Assembly: GCF_016464625.1 (NCBI RefSeq) | Contig: NZ_JAEAGO010000001.1 | Coordinates: 62,001-126,000 of the forward strand | Reading direction: 5' to 3' | Length of the DNA: 64,000 bases | From: Penaeicola halotolerans | Lineage (GTDB): Bacteria; Bacteroidota; Bacteroidia; Cytophagales; Cyclobacteriaceae | In this document: piece after piece, positions 15,105-23,959 of the stretch | Position numbering within the stretch: position 1 is the first letter of the stretch | How the letters are laid out: every line of letters starts with the position of its first letter | Notes under the pieces: generated by a model | Database searches by the model: none | What the model saw: only the letters and a program-made list of their open reading frames with translations | What the model was told of the DNA's origin: nothing | Program-made: the position numbers and the translations under genes

Positions 15105-17807
15105 TTGAAGCGGGCTATGGGAGATCAAGAAAAATTCGGTTTGAACGAGAAAGGAAATCAAACATCAAAGCGTACCAAAGCTAAAATTATTTGGGGATTT
15201 GGCCTGTCATTCATTTTGGCATTGTCGGTCACCTATATTGCTTTTTATAGTATAGGTAATCTGGTAGGAAAAGTAGAATCCCTCTCTGAGCCAAATAGAA
15301 AACTTTATCTTTTTAACTCCCTCATTGCAGACATTTATGAGCTAGATAAGCTCAATCAGGCTTATTCTCTCATGACCAATGTGCCAGATACTCTGACAGA
15401 CTACAACCGCAAGCTCAGTGATATCCGCAATCGCATGATGGAGCTTCAAGTGCTCTCTGATAGCCTAGAGCGCGTGCAGTTGGATACAGTTTATGTGGGA
15501 CTTGGTGAATTGGAGAAGATCTCCTCAGCCTTGAGGGATATCAAGCAGAGTTGGTTTCAGCAAAACTTCAGTGAGCGAGCGCTTAGACGAGTAGAGCGTA
15601 AGATGCAGCAACAGCAGCTTCTAGAGCAATTGGCGACTTACAATGGACTGAAAATGCCCGTATCTGGGGATTCTGCCAAGCTAAATATCATCCGGGACAC
15701 ACTTTACTTTGGCAGACCGCTTCCAGCCGTAGAAAAGGAGGAGGTTGAGAAAAAGGGATTTTTATCCAATATCTTAGGCATTTTCAAATCAGAGGATAAA
15801 AAGCAAAAAGCCATTGTCAAGCGTCCTGACCCGATCAAAATACCAGAGATCAAGCCAGAGTATAGTACCTATTTTTCTGCAGCAAAGCTGGATACCTCTA
15901 CCATTTTGGCGCAGTTTGATACGCTCAGTAGAGACTCCATCCTGAATGCAGTAAAGACTATTTTTAACAGGCTAGGGCAAGAGGAGAAAAGGTTTCAGAT
16001 GCAGTTTGTAGAATATGAGATGAAACTCATTAATGAAAATGCAGCCATTATCTCCAATATTCAAACGATCCTTAACGGTCTGGAGGCGGATGCGTTGAGA
16101 AATGCAGAGGCACAGAATGCTGCGGCTTATGAATTGACTAGAGATTCTTCTCGCATTTTACTTATACTAGTGATTATCGGAATGGCTGGTTCACTGGCTT
16201 TTGTCTCCAGTATATTTACTGAGATCAAAAAAGGGCAGCGCTATAGGATACAGCTAGAAGAAGCTAAAGAACGCTCTGAGCAGCTCGCCAAGGCAAAGCA
16301 GGATTTCTTGGCTAATATGAGTCATGAAATCAGAAATCCGCTTCATGCTATTTTAGGATTTACCCATCAGCTCAAGACGACCAAGCTAGACGACCGCCAA
16401 GAAGAGTATGTACATCTGGTAGACTTTGCTTCTCAGACTTTATCCTCACTAGTAGATGACATCTTGGATTACTCCAAACTTGATGCTGGCAAGATCACGA
16501 TAGTCAAAAGTGCCTTTGATCCGCATAGATTTTTCAACACACTCAAAGCAACTCACCTATCAAAAGCCTGTGAGAAAAACTTAGGGCTCCGCTGGGAAGT
16601 AGATATCGCAGAGGATGTGTATCTAGTAGCAGATTCTCTACGACTGGGTCAGATCATAAACAATCTAGTGGGCAATGCGATCAAGTTTACAGAATATGGA
16701 GAAGTGGCTTTTCAAGTATCTCTGAGGAAAAAAGAGTCTGAGCAAGTCCTAGAAATGAAAGTGGTCGATACAGGGATAGGCATTTCAGAAGATTTGATCG
16801 ATCAGATATTTGAGAAGTTCAACCAAGGTGATACTTCTATCACGCGTAAGTTTGGAGGCACAGGTCTAGGGCTATCTATTGTCAAAGGACTTTTGGAAAT
16901 ACAAGGTGGTACCATACGCATCACTAGTGCAGAAGGAGAGGGGACTAGTGTATACTTTGACTTGCCAGTAAATATATCTGCCAAGCCAGCGGATGGACAG
17001 CCAACAGACCAGGATAAAGTGGCTACACCAAGTTATGAAGATTTGCTAGTAGGATACAAGATACTCATTGTAGATGATGACCCGATGAGTTTGCAATTTG
17101 CTCGTTTGATCCTAGAAAAAAATGGGGCACAAGTCATCAGCAAAGCTAGTGGTAAACTAGCCTTAGAAGAGATCAAATCGATCAATTTTGACTTGGCACT
17201 AGTGGATGTACAAATGCCCGAGGTCAGTGGCTATGATGTAGTGGATTATCTGAAAAATCTAGCTGATCAACAAAATAGAGAGCTTCCAGTGCTTGCAATC
17301 ACAGCCAATGTTTTTGCTAAAGAAAAGCAAAATATGACACAAAGGGGCTTTGATGGAGTCATTACCAAGCCATACAAAGAGGAGCAGGTCTTGACCAGAA
17401 TGGCGGTGAGTTTGTCGATTGACTTTGAGAGGGGTGTCACTTCCGAAGAAGATAAAGACGCTTCCTATGATGCGCTTTTTGACTTGACGGATCTGGAGCG
17501 TTTTTGTATGGGAGATGAGGGACTCTTACAAGAAACTGTAGAGAACTTTATAGAAGAGACTACCAATAACTTACAAGCCATCACTTTGGCTTATCAGACG
17601 AGAGACGGGGTGCAGATGAAGGCGATTGCTCACCAGCTCTCTTCTAGACTAGGTCAGCTAAAGATCAATGAAGCTGCTCAATTAGCGGCTGCTATCGAAC
17701 TTCAGCTAAAGGAAAACATCCATGCCAATGTCAATGGGAAAGTAGCAGCACTTGTCTCTTCCGCAGAAGAAGCCTTACATGCTATCAAAGAAAGTGTCCT
17801 GAGATAA
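15105..17807 (+). CDS. Hybrid sensor histidine kinase (HisKA-HATPase-REC-Hpt)
   Basis: 900 residues from TTG 15105, or 896 from ATG 15117; numbering here uses the first. Transmembrane segments at about 28-51 and 348-370 enclose a large periplasmic sensor region without a recognised fold. Then a coiled segment and the HisKA box ANMSHEIRNPLHAILGF (His407), ATPase motifs NLVGNAIKFTEYGE, VVDTGIGIS, and FGGTGLGLSIVKGL. A receiver domain spans about 650-770 (LIVDDDPMS; phospho-acceptor Asp701 in LALVDVQMPE), and an Hpt domain spans about 800-900 (His843 in AIAHQLSSRLGQL). It faces the sigma-54 regulator gene, its likely partner, with only 11 bases between the stop codons. Confidence 0.9.
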   Translation: MKRAMGDQEKFGLNEKGNQTSKRTKAKIIWGFGLSFILALSVTYIAFYSIGNLVGKVESLSEPNRKLYLFNSLIADIYELDKLNQAYSLMTNVPDTLTDYNRKLSDIRNRMMELQVLSDSLERVQLDTVYVGLGELEKISSALRDIKQSWFQQNFSERALRRVERKMQQQQLLEQLATYNGLKMPVSGDSAKLNIIRDTLYFGRPLPAVEKEEVEKKGFLSNILGIFKSEDKKQKAIVKRPDPIKIPEIKPEYSTYFSAAKLDTSTILAQFDTLSRDSILNAVKTIFNRLGQEEKRFQMQFVEYEMKLINENAAIISNIQTILNGLEADALRNAEAQNAAAYELTRDSSRILLILVIIGMAGSLAFVSSIFTEIKKGQRYRIQLEEAKERSEQLAKAKQDFLANMSHEIRNPLHAILGFTHQLKTTKLDDRQEEYVHLVDFASQTLSSLVDDILDYSKLDAGKITIVKSAFDPHRFFNTLKATHLSKACEKNLGLRWEVDIAEDVYLVADSLRLGQIINNLVGNAIKFTEYGEVAFQVSLRKKESEQVLEMKVVDTGIGISEDLIDQIFEKFNQGDTSITRKFGGTGLGLSIVKGLLEIQGGTIRITSAEGEGTSVYFDLPVNISAKPADGQPTDQDKVATPSYEDLLVGYKILIVDDDPMSLQFARLILEKNGAQVISKASGKLALEEIKSINFDLALVDVQMPEVSGYDVVDYLKNLADQQNRELPVLAITANVFAKEKQNMTQRGFDGVITKPYKEEQVLTRMAVSLSIDFERGVTSEEDKDASYDALFDLTDLERFCMGDEGLLQETVENFIEETTNNLQAITLAYQTRDGVQMKAIAHQLSSRLGQLKINEAAQLAAAIELQLKENIHANVNGKVAALVSSAEEALHAIKESVLR

Positions 17808-17818
17808 TCAATTATTCA

Positions 17819-19207
17819 TCAGCCATCAATGCCGTATTTCTCCATCTTATTATAGAGTGTTTTACGGTCTATGTTGAGGAGTTTTGCAGCTTTGCTTTTA
17901 TTGAACTTCACCTGCTGTAGCGTATCGATGATCATCTGTTTTTCTTGGTGCTCAAAGGTGGCCTTGAGATCAGAACCTATCACTTGCGCACTACTAGTCT
18001 GAGTAGCCGAGATGGCAATAGGCTCTGGATTGGCAATTTCAACTGGAATGACGCCATGATGAATATCAGCACCATTTTGAGTAAGTAGCGTGGCTCTTTT
18101 GACAATATTCTTGAGCTCACGTAAGTTGCCAGGCCAAGTGTAAGTCAAAAATATCTGCTTGACTTCTGCACTGAAACCAGAAACTTCTTTTTCCAGCTCT
18201 TCATTACTTTGCTGCAAAAAATGCAGCGCAAAGGCTTCCACATCCTCTGGGCGCTCTCTCAGAGGGGGAACTTTGATGGTAAACTCATTGAGTCTATGGT
18301 AGAGATCTTCTCTAAAATCTCCCTGCTTCACGCTTTCGATCAGATCATCATTTGTCGCTACGATGATGCGAACATCTACTGAGATGTCATCATTACTCCC
18401 TATTTTTCTGATTTTACGCTCTTGGATAGCACGAAGTAGCTTAATCTGAATGTCATAGCTGAGGTTTCCGATCTCGTCAAGGAAAAGTGTGCCGCCATTA
18501 GCCGCTTCAAACTGCCCTATCTTGTTATCAAGCGCTCCTGTGAATGACCCTTTGATATGTCCAAACAGCTCGCTACCAGCTAGATCTTTGGAGAGCGCTC
18601 CACAGTCTATGGCTACAAATGGCTTGTCTTTTCGCTTAGAGCTGAGGTGAATAAGGCGGGAAACATACTCTTTACCAGTGCCGCTTTCTCCTTGTACGAT
18701 CACTGACATATTGGTCGGAGCTACTAGTTCTATGTATTCTTGTATTTTGACCGCAGAGGGACTTTTTCCTTTGAGATAGTCAAAGCCTTTTGTTGGTGTA
18801 GTCTTCTTAGTTGACGGACTGCTGGCTTGATTCACTACAGTATTTGCAGGTTTTTTGAGGGCCTGTTTCACTGTGGCAAGAAGCTCATCTGGATTGATCG
18901 GTTTGACGATATATTCGAAAGCGCCTACTTTCATCGCTTTGACAGCAGTGCGTATGTCTGAGTAATTGGTGATGAGAATCACTTGAAGCCCTGGGTGCTT
19001 TTCTGCGATGTGATAGAGTACGCCCATGCCTGTATCATCAGGTAAGCGATAGTCTGTGATGACTAGATCAAACTTTTCACGTTCTATTTGAGCGATTCCG
19101 TCTTGCGCTTTGTGTACGCTGATGACATCAAAACCATTCTTGATTAAAAAGTTTTGAATGATTTTAGAAAAAGTAAGATCATCTTCGATGATTAATATTT
19201 TTGACAT
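17819..19207 (-). CDS. NtrC-family sigma-54-dependent response regulator
   Basis: 462 residues. Receiver domain 1-120 with Glu9-Asp10, phospho-acceptor Asp52 (VITDYRLP) and Lys103. A linker of about 25 residues rich in Ser/Thr/Lys precedes the AAA+ domain: Walker A GESGTGKE (174-181), the sigma-54 contact loop as GSFTGA (221-226, Ser replacing the usual Ala), Walker B TLFLDE (241-246). The C-terminal Fis-type helix-turn-helix is about 420-462 ([20 protein letters not shown]). It should activate RNA polymerase with sigma-54 when phosphorylated. The convergent hybrid kinase with its Hpt domain is the obvious donor. A -7 type promoter element lies 20 bases upstream. Confidence 0.93.
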   Translation of the reverse strand: MSKILIIEDDLTFSKIIQNFLIKNGFDVISVHKAQDGIAQIEREKFDLVITDYRLPDDTGMGVLYHIAEKHPGLQVILITNYSDIRTAVKAMKVGAFEYIVKPINPDELLATVKQALKKPANTVVNQASSPSTKKTTPTKGFDYLKGKSPSAVKIQEYIELVAPTNMSVIVQGESGTGKEYVSRLIHLSSKRKDKPFVAIDCGALSKDLAGSELFGHIKGSFTGALDNKIGQFEAANGGTLFLDEIGNLSYDIQIKLLRAIQERKIRKIGSNDDISVDVRIIVATNDDLIESVKQGDFREDLYHRLNEFTIKVPPLRERPEDVEAFALHFLQQSNEELEKEVSGFSAEVKQIFLTYTWPGNLRELKNIVKRATLLTQNGADIHHGVIPVEIANPEPIAISATQTSSAQVIGSDLKATFEHQEKQMIIDTLQQVKFNKSKAAKLLNIDRKTLYNKMEKYGIDG

Positions 19208-19227
19208 ACAGAGTGGCTAAATTCATT

Positions 19228-19235
19228 CAAATATA
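19228..19235 (-). promoter_or_regulatory. Promoter -7 element for the sigma-54 regulator gene
   Basis: On the minus strand the bases read TATATTTG, an exact TAnnTTTG match, 20 bases before the start codon. No TTG was found at the expected -33 distance, so this is half a promoter by sequence. Confidence 0.4.
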
Positions 19236-19341
19236 AAATGTAAATCACACTTTTAGTTTAAAAATCATGAAAATACATCAGCGGTCATCTTTAAATTTCC
19301 CGAGCTTTTAGCTATTCAGATGAGTATGTAGTAGGACGATA

Positions 19342-19656
19342 TCACCTCTTGATTTCTTTTCCTTCCGCATCAAACTTAGCGATTTTCAATACACCTCCGA
19401 AGTCAAAGACCAGTTCGTATGTTTTTGTTTCTGACTCGGTGACTTCATATACCTCTTTCAGTGTCATTTGTTTGAGGCTCTCGCTATCATTGATGGCATC
19501 CTTTACTTTTTGAGGGAGTTGCTTTTCGGTGATGCGCTTTTTGTCATTATCGACTAGTGTTAGGATTTCATTGATTTGGAGATTGCGGATGCTTAGGGCT
19601 GCTGTGGCATTGATTGCCATGAGGATGCCTATTACGATGATGATTTGCTTTTTCAT
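19342..19656 (-). CDS. Small exported PepSY-like protein
   Basis: 104 residues with a signal peptide ending INATA at about 19. The mature part of about 85 residues reads as one compact alpha/beta unit: LPQKVKDAINDSESLKQM, then VYEVTESETKTYELVFDFGG and LKIAKFDAEGKEIK. That helix-strand-strand pattern with a closing D-x-x-G-K is typical of the PepSY-like (DUF2874) exported proteins of Bacteroidota. Function unknown. It stands between the sigma-54 regulator and the sigma factor operon, in the same direction as both, with its own spacers on either side. Confidence 0.65.
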   Translation of the reverse strand: MKKQIIIVIGILMAINATAALSIRNLQINEILTLVDNDKKRITEKQLPQKVKDAINDSESLKQMTLKEVYEVTESETKTYELVFDFGGVLKIAKFDAEGKEIKR

Positions 19657-19764
19657 AGTCTTAAAAATTTGATGTCATGACATAGAAGGCTAAGAAAGTG
19701 CCAGTGTATCAGTTGTATTTAAATTGCTTTAAATCAATTATTTAAATGATCTCTCATCAATAGG

Positions 19765-19797
19765 GCATAAAAAAAGTGTGGAGACTGTCCACACTTT
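19765..19797 (-). terminator. Terminator of the sigma factor operon
   Basis: On the minus strand AAAGTGTGGA, loop CAGTC, TCCACACTTT, then a run of T (plus-strand A run at 19769-19775). It follows the gene ending at 19819. Confidence 0.85.
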
Positions 19798-19818
19798 GGT
19801 GATAGAATTATCCAAGAT

Positions 19819-21006
19819 TTAGAAGAATACGCCAAGCTTAATACTTGGATAAGATTTACTGAAATTGTCTTCAAAGATGATCTCTGGAATTAAACTTACA
19901 TTAGAGTTTCGCTTAGTTAGGTCAATGGAAAACTTAAATGTATTTCCCTCGAAATAGTCTCCACTGCTGCGTGTTAGGTAGCTGATTCCGATACCTATGT
20001 CTACTTTATCTTGCTTTGAGTATGGGCTATACGATTTGAAAAATATTCCTACGAAGGCATTGTCGTAAACTTCAAATGATCTATCTGCTGCTCTTTCAAA
20101 GAAATAGTGATAGGTAGTTTGAACCCCAAGATATCTGATGGTTTCTCCATATTTACCTTTCCAATTGTAACCTACGGCAAACTCTAGATTTGGCGTAAGT
20201 GTATTTCTAATCAAGCTCGTACTAAACCCGTAAGTTCCGACAAAGAAGTTTCTATTTCTTGCAGGATTGTAATTGATACTTTGTATATCCGAAATTTCTT
20301 GTTTATCAGAGTTGATTAGTATTTGTTCGTACACCTTTTTGTTCTTGGACTTATATTTTTTTTGAATTTCAGCACTAGCCAAATAGGCGTTTACATAAGC
20401 TGTAGGACCTTGTTGAGAGATTTCATTTAGATCGGACAAATCATTAACCATGACACTAATCACTTGTGTATTGATAAACCTGAAGTTGATGATGTATTTT
20501 TCAAACTTCTTCGCTTCATTATCAGCTTGATCTAAATAGTAAGTCTTGCTTGTGTTTATTTGAGGAGTGATAACTATTACAGGATTGATCAGTTTTCCAT
20601 CTTTATCTTGGTAGAAACTAAAATCTATCGTGGCTCCATTTTGAGGGATTTCAAGCTGCTCTAGTCTACTCATTAATGCAGGAATCAATGGCTCAAAGGC
20701 CTGTATGCTCATAGGATTACCTTTGAAGCGTGTGGCATAGATGATATCTGCTCTAGTCTGTATAGCAGAAGAAGCTTTTTGGCTTAAAGACACTAGTATA
20801 GTGTCGTAAAGAGCATAATTGTTATCAGCTACGGATATCATTTTATCCTGATTGATTCTTTGACTGGCATTGATCCTGCTAAAATCAAGTGGGTCGAGTT
20901 CATTACTTTTTACCTTTTTGATCGTAAGGGTGTCATTTCTTACTTCTTGACCATATCCTAGAAAAGTAAAACTAATGAGTATGAGAGTGAATAGTGTCTT
21001 TTTCAT
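19819..21006 (-). CDS. Probable outer-membrane protein encoded with an ECF sigma factor
   Basis: 395 residues with a signal peptide ending LGYGQ at 19-20. Residues about 30-240 look soluble and mixed (TRADIIYATRFKGNPM, YYLDQADNEAKKFEKYIINF). From about 255 to the end the chain alternates aromatic and polar residues (FFVGTYGFSTSLIRN, AVGYNWKGKYGETIRYLGVQ, FKFSIDLTKRN) and finishes IKLGVFF, the aromatic ending typical of an outer-membrane barrel. I recognise no family. Its start overlaps the stop of the anti-sigma gene by four bases, so it belongs to the sigma operon and may be the envelope component whose state the operon reports, though that is inference. Confidence 0.7.
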   Translation of the reverse strand: MKKTLFTLILISFTFLGYGQEVRNDTLTIKKVKSNELDPLDFSRINASQRINQDKMISVADNNYALYDTILVSLSQKASSAIQTRADIIYATRFKGNPMSIQAFEPLIPALMSRLEQLEIPQNGATIDFSFYQDKDGKLINPVIVITPQINTSKTYYLDQADNEAKKFEKYIINFRFINTQVISVMVNDLSDLNEISQQGPTAYVNAYLASAEIQKKYKSKNKKVYEQILINSDKQEISDIQSINYNPARNRNFFVGTYGFSTSLIRNTLTPNLEFAVGYNWKGKYGETIRYLGVQTTYHYFFERAADRSFEVYDNAFVGIFFKSYSPYSKQDKVDIGIGISYLTRSSGDYFEGNTFKFSIDLTKRNSNVSLIPEIIFEDNFSKSYPSIKLGVFF

Positions 21007-21611
21007 GGCGTTTGGAATTTAGTAGTGAATGATAGAGATGAAGCTGATACAGCACCTTTGTTAAAACTTGGAGTGTTGATCTTTAATTGAATTAAGCGTT
21101 CTTTTTCGTTTGAGTTGTTTTCTGCAATCAAATCTGCAATAGCTGCATAGTCAGGTCTTTTTCTAATTTCTAGTCTGTAGATCGAATCCACAGTAGGAAT
21201 TTCCATCGGAAGACTAAGAGCTCGATTAGATACATGGATTGAGGCTGTTTCTGATCTTGCTATTTGGCTAGGGCTTGACATACTGGAAGTTGCTTTCTTA
21301 CTATCATCAGATAGGTCAATTTTATTAACTTGATTATTTGCTGTTGAGAATGGAGAGCCTGATGTTTCAGGTTCTATTTGAGTGAGCACATAGTCTTCTA
21401 GACTTATTTCACTCGATTTGTTTACAAGCAGATAAGTTAATGTACCTAGTAGTATCAGTCCTGCTGCCCATCTAGACCAAATTGGTATAAATATTCTCTT
21501 AGATTTTTTTTCTAAGCGACTTTCCAGTTTTTTCCACCCTTGATCTTTCGACCAAGAGGAATTAGGAGGAAGTCCATTCATGTTTTCTATTTTAGATCTC
21601 AGCTTATCCAT
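21003..21611 (-). CDS. Probable anti-sigma factor
   Basis: 202 residues from ATG 21611, whose bases overlap the stop of the sigma gene (ATGGATAA); an in-frame start nine codons earlier would reach 21638. An N-terminal cytoplasmic part of about 40 residues (MDKLRSKIENMNGLPPNSSW) precedes a Lys/Arg-rich stretch and one membrane segment near 48-62 (WAAGLILLGTLTYLLV). The rest, about 140 residues, is Ser/Thr-rich and probably periplasmic. No zinc-binding HxxxCxxC motif is seen, so the call rests on position, topology and overlap with the sigma gene rather than on a domain match. Confidence 0.65.
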   Translation of the reverse strand: MDKLRSKIENMNGLPPNSSWSKDQGWKKLESRLEKKSKRIFIPIWSRWAAGLILLGTLTYLLVNKSSEISLEDYVLTQIEPETSGSPFSTANNQVNKIDLSDDSKKATSSMSSPSQIARSETASIHVSNRALSLPMEIPTVDSIYRLEIRKRPDYAAIADLIAENNSNEKERLIQLKINTPSFNKGAVSASSLSFTTKFQTP

Positions 21612-22140
21612 ATTTGATTCCTTGTTTAGTGATAGCACTTTTGAGTAGCGCTTTTGCTTTATTTAATTGAGATTTTGAGGTTCCTTCAGAGATATTCAGC
21701 ATTTCGCCTATTTCTTGATGTTTGAAGCCTTCGATCACATAAAGATTGAAGACTGTTCGGTACCCCTGTGGGAGCTCTGTGATCATTTGATAAATATCCT
21801 CTGCAGCTATATGATCTAAGATGTCATCATCCACCATGATTTGAGGGGCATCCTCTAAGTTGATAGTGATCATCTTTGTTTTTCTTAGCTGCATTAAGCA
21901 TTCATTGATCATGATTTTTTTCATCCATGCTTGAAATCGCTGTGTATTTTCATATTGGAAGTCTTTGAGACCTTTGAAGATTTTGAGAAAGCCCTCTACT
22001 AAGACATCTTCTGCAAGTTCTTCTGAACTGAGATATCTTAGACATAGTCTAAAGAATCGATCAGCAAACTCGTTGTAGAGTTCATTTTGAGCTTTTCGAT
22101 CTCCTTTGATGCAAGCTTGTATGAGTAATTGTTCTTTCAA
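21604..22140 (-). CDS. ECF-type RNA polymerase sigma factor
   Basis: 178 residues. Region 2 is about 10-75: ACIKGDRKAQNELYNEFADRF, LAEDVLVEGFLKIFKGL (the D-V-x-x-x-F-L-K motif) and FQAWMKKIMINECLMQLRK. Region 4 is about 112-170: ELPQGYRTVFNLYVIEGFKH and QEIGEMLNISEGTSKSQLNKAKALLK, a helix-turn-helix for the -35 element. The linker between them is short, as in ECF sigma factors. It should direct RNA polymerase to a small regulon, often including its own operon. First gene of a three-gene overlapping unit with a probable anti-sigma and an outer-membrane-like protein. Confidence 0.9.
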   Translation of the reverse strand: MKEQLLIQACIKGDRKAQNELYNEFADRFFRLCLRYLSSEELAEDVLVEGFLKIFKGLKDFQYENTQRFQAWMKKIMINECLMQLRKTKMITINLEDAPQIMVDDDILDHIAAEDIYQMITELPQGYRTVFNLYVIEGFKHQEIGEMLNISEGTSKSQLNKAKALLKSAITKQGIKYG

Positions 22141-22213
22141 AAATCAAATTTTAGACTTGTATATTGATAAATGCAGCATCAAGTCAAATGGTTGTCTGAG
22201 TTTCTTTAAAAAA

Positions 22214-22951
22214 TCACTCATGCGTGAGAATCATGGCTTCCATGCGATTATAGACCTTTTCTTTTAGTTGATCTACATCCTCTAATGAGAGGCCTGAAAC
22301 AGGAATAGGCTCTGAAAAGTAAATGGAAATCACACCAGGTTTCAAGAAAAATGTCCCTCTAGGCATCAGCTTATTAGCATGTAAGATGACCATTGGTAAG
22401 ATAGGTGTCTGAGTTTCTATCGCGAGCTTAAAGGCTCCGTTTTTAAAAGGAAGGAGGGTGTTTTTTGTGTTGTTTCGTGTGCCTTCTGGCGCGATCAGGA
22501 TAGAGATGCCTTTGGCCAGTACATTTTTGAGTTTATCGATGCTTTTGAGTCTTGAAGCAGGGTTTGTTCGATCTACCCATACAGCAAATCTCCCTACGAT
22601 CCATCCGAAAAGCGGGATTTTGCCCAATTCATGTTTGCCCAATGCTCTAAGCTGCTGAGGAACTGCCGCAGGGATCGCTGGAGCGTCTAAATAGGAGGTA
22701 TGATTGATCGTGTAGATGTATGGTTGGCTGAGATTGATCACTTCTTTGCCGTAGGTTTTGAATCTGATCCCAGACATATAGCCCCACAGGGTAGCCCATA
22801 ACCTGATAAATATAAAACTAAATCTACCTGCACGATCACTGATCAAAATAGGGATCATCATAAAAGGAGAAAAAAGGATCATCCAAAAGACAAACCATAC
22901 CGCTGTCCAGATCAGAAAAAGTATTTTAAAAAACAGTACAAAGTATTTCAT
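22214..22951 (-). CDS. plsC: 1-acyl-sn-glycerol-3-phosphate acyltransferase
   Basis: 245 residues from ATG 22951; a GTG two codons upstream is less likely. Membrane segments at about 5-38. The acyltransferase motifs are in order: NHTSYLD with His84 and Asp89 (H-x4-D), FAVWVDRTNPASR, APEGTRN (Glu156-Arg159) and the later LPMVILHA. It transfers an acyl group to lysophosphatidic acid in phospholipid synthesis at the inner membrane. Length is normal for the family. Divergent from murI, with a gap of 168 bases that holds an unexplained terminator-like hairpin. Confidence 0.88.
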   Translation of the reverse strand: MKYFVLFFKILFLIWTAVWFVFWMILFSPFMMIPILISDRAGRFSFIFIRLWATLWGYMSGIRFKTYGKEVINLSQPYIYTINHTSYLDAPAIPAAVPQQLRALGKHELGKIPLFGWIVGRFAVWVDRTNPASRLKSIDKLKNVLAKGISILIAPEGTRNNTKNTLLPFKNGAFKLAIETQTPILPMVILHANKLMPRGTFFLKPGVISIYFSEPIPVSGLSLEDVDQLKEKVYNRMEAMILTHE

Positions 22952-23023
22952 AGGCACTTGAATATTAACTGTAAATTTATTTTCTTTGGGTATAAATCAA
23001 AAATGTTTAACCTCTTTGCTTGC

Positions 23024-23060
23024 AGGCCTCTTTTGTTCACACAGGAGAGGCCTTTCGTTT
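23024..23060 (+). terminator. Terminator-like hairpin in a divergent gene gap
   Basis: AGGCCTCT (23024-23031) and AGAGGCCT (23046-23053) pair perfectly across a 14-base loop and are followed by TTCGTTTTTA. No plus-strand gene lies upstream: plsC points away on the minus strand. It could terminate a small plus-strand RNA, act as an attenuator in a murI leader, or be a leftover. Confidence 0.5.
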
Positions 23061-23119
23061 TTACTGATTTATTGTTGAGAGATTTTATTTACCTTCGAGA
23101 TAGATTTTAAAATTAGTTT

Positions 23120-23932
23120 ATGTCTAAAAAAGCAGCCTCGCCTATAGGAATATTTGACAGTGGTATCGGTGGACTCACTGTGGCACATGCCGTCAAGAAG
23201 TTACTTCCTCAGGAGCAGTTGATTTACTTTGGAGATACAGCGCACCTTCCTTATGGAGATAAAAGTACGGCAGCTATTCAAGCTTATAGTATCAAGATCT
23301 GTGATGTTCTCCTTCGTCAAAACTGTAAACTGATACTCATCGCTTGCAATTCTGCTTCTGCAGCTGCCTTTGAGCTGGTCAAAGAATATGTAGGTTCCAA
23401 GGCTAAGGTGTTTAATGTCATTGACCCAGTAGTGGACTATCTTCGAGAGCACCATGCCAATAAAACCGTAGGACTCATCGGTACTAAGCAAACAGTCAAC
23501 TCTAATGTCTATCAGAAAAAAGTGGATGATTTAGGAGAAGGTATTCAATTGAAATCCTTAGCTACACCTCTATTGGTTCCGATGATAGAGGAGGGATTTT
23601 ATAAAAATCAAGTAAGTCACTCGATCATTGCTACTTATCTTGGTCATGAGGCATTGGCAGGAGTGCAGTCCTTGATTTTGGGATGTACGCACTATCCACT
23701 GATCAAAGAGGAGATCAAGCAGTACTATGCCAATCAAGTGGAGGTGATCGACTCCTCAGAGATTGTAGCCAAAGCACTAAAGGCTTATCTAGAATTTAAT
23801 AATCTGTTGAATTCAGAAAAACTACCGGATGATAGATTCTTAGTTTCTGACTATACGAAGTCCTTTGAGCACGCCACCAAGCTGTTTTTTAGAAAAGAAG
23901 TAGAGTTGGAAAAGTATCCCCTTTGGGAGTAG
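23120..23932 (+). CDS. murI: Glutamate racemase
   Basis: 270 residues. It opens IGIFDSGIGGLTVA with Asp13 and Ser14, followed by YFGDTAHLPYGDKS. The two catalytic cysteines are Cys76 in IACNSAS and Cys189 in LGCTHYPLI. It makes D-glutamate for peptidoglycan from L-glutamate in the cytoplasm. Full length, normal for the family. The nuoH start is 27 bases downstream with no terminator between, so murI may share a transcript with the nuo genes, an unusual partnership. Confidence 0.95.
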   Translation: MSKKAASPIGIFDSGIGGLTVAHAVKKLLPQEQLIYFGDTAHLPYGDKSTAAIQAYSIKICDVLLRQNCKLILIACNSASAAAFELVKEYVGSKAKVFNVIDPVVDYLREHHANKTVGLIGTKQTVNSNVYQKKVDDLGEGIQLKSLATPLLVPMIEEGFYKNQVSHSIIATYLGHEALAGVQSLILGCTHYPLIKEEIKQYYANQVEVIDSSEIVAKALKAYLEFNNLLNSEKLPDDRFLVSDYTKSFEHATKLFFRKEVELEKYPLWE

Positions 23933-23959
23933 GTTATTTGATGCGTTAAACTTGAAGAG

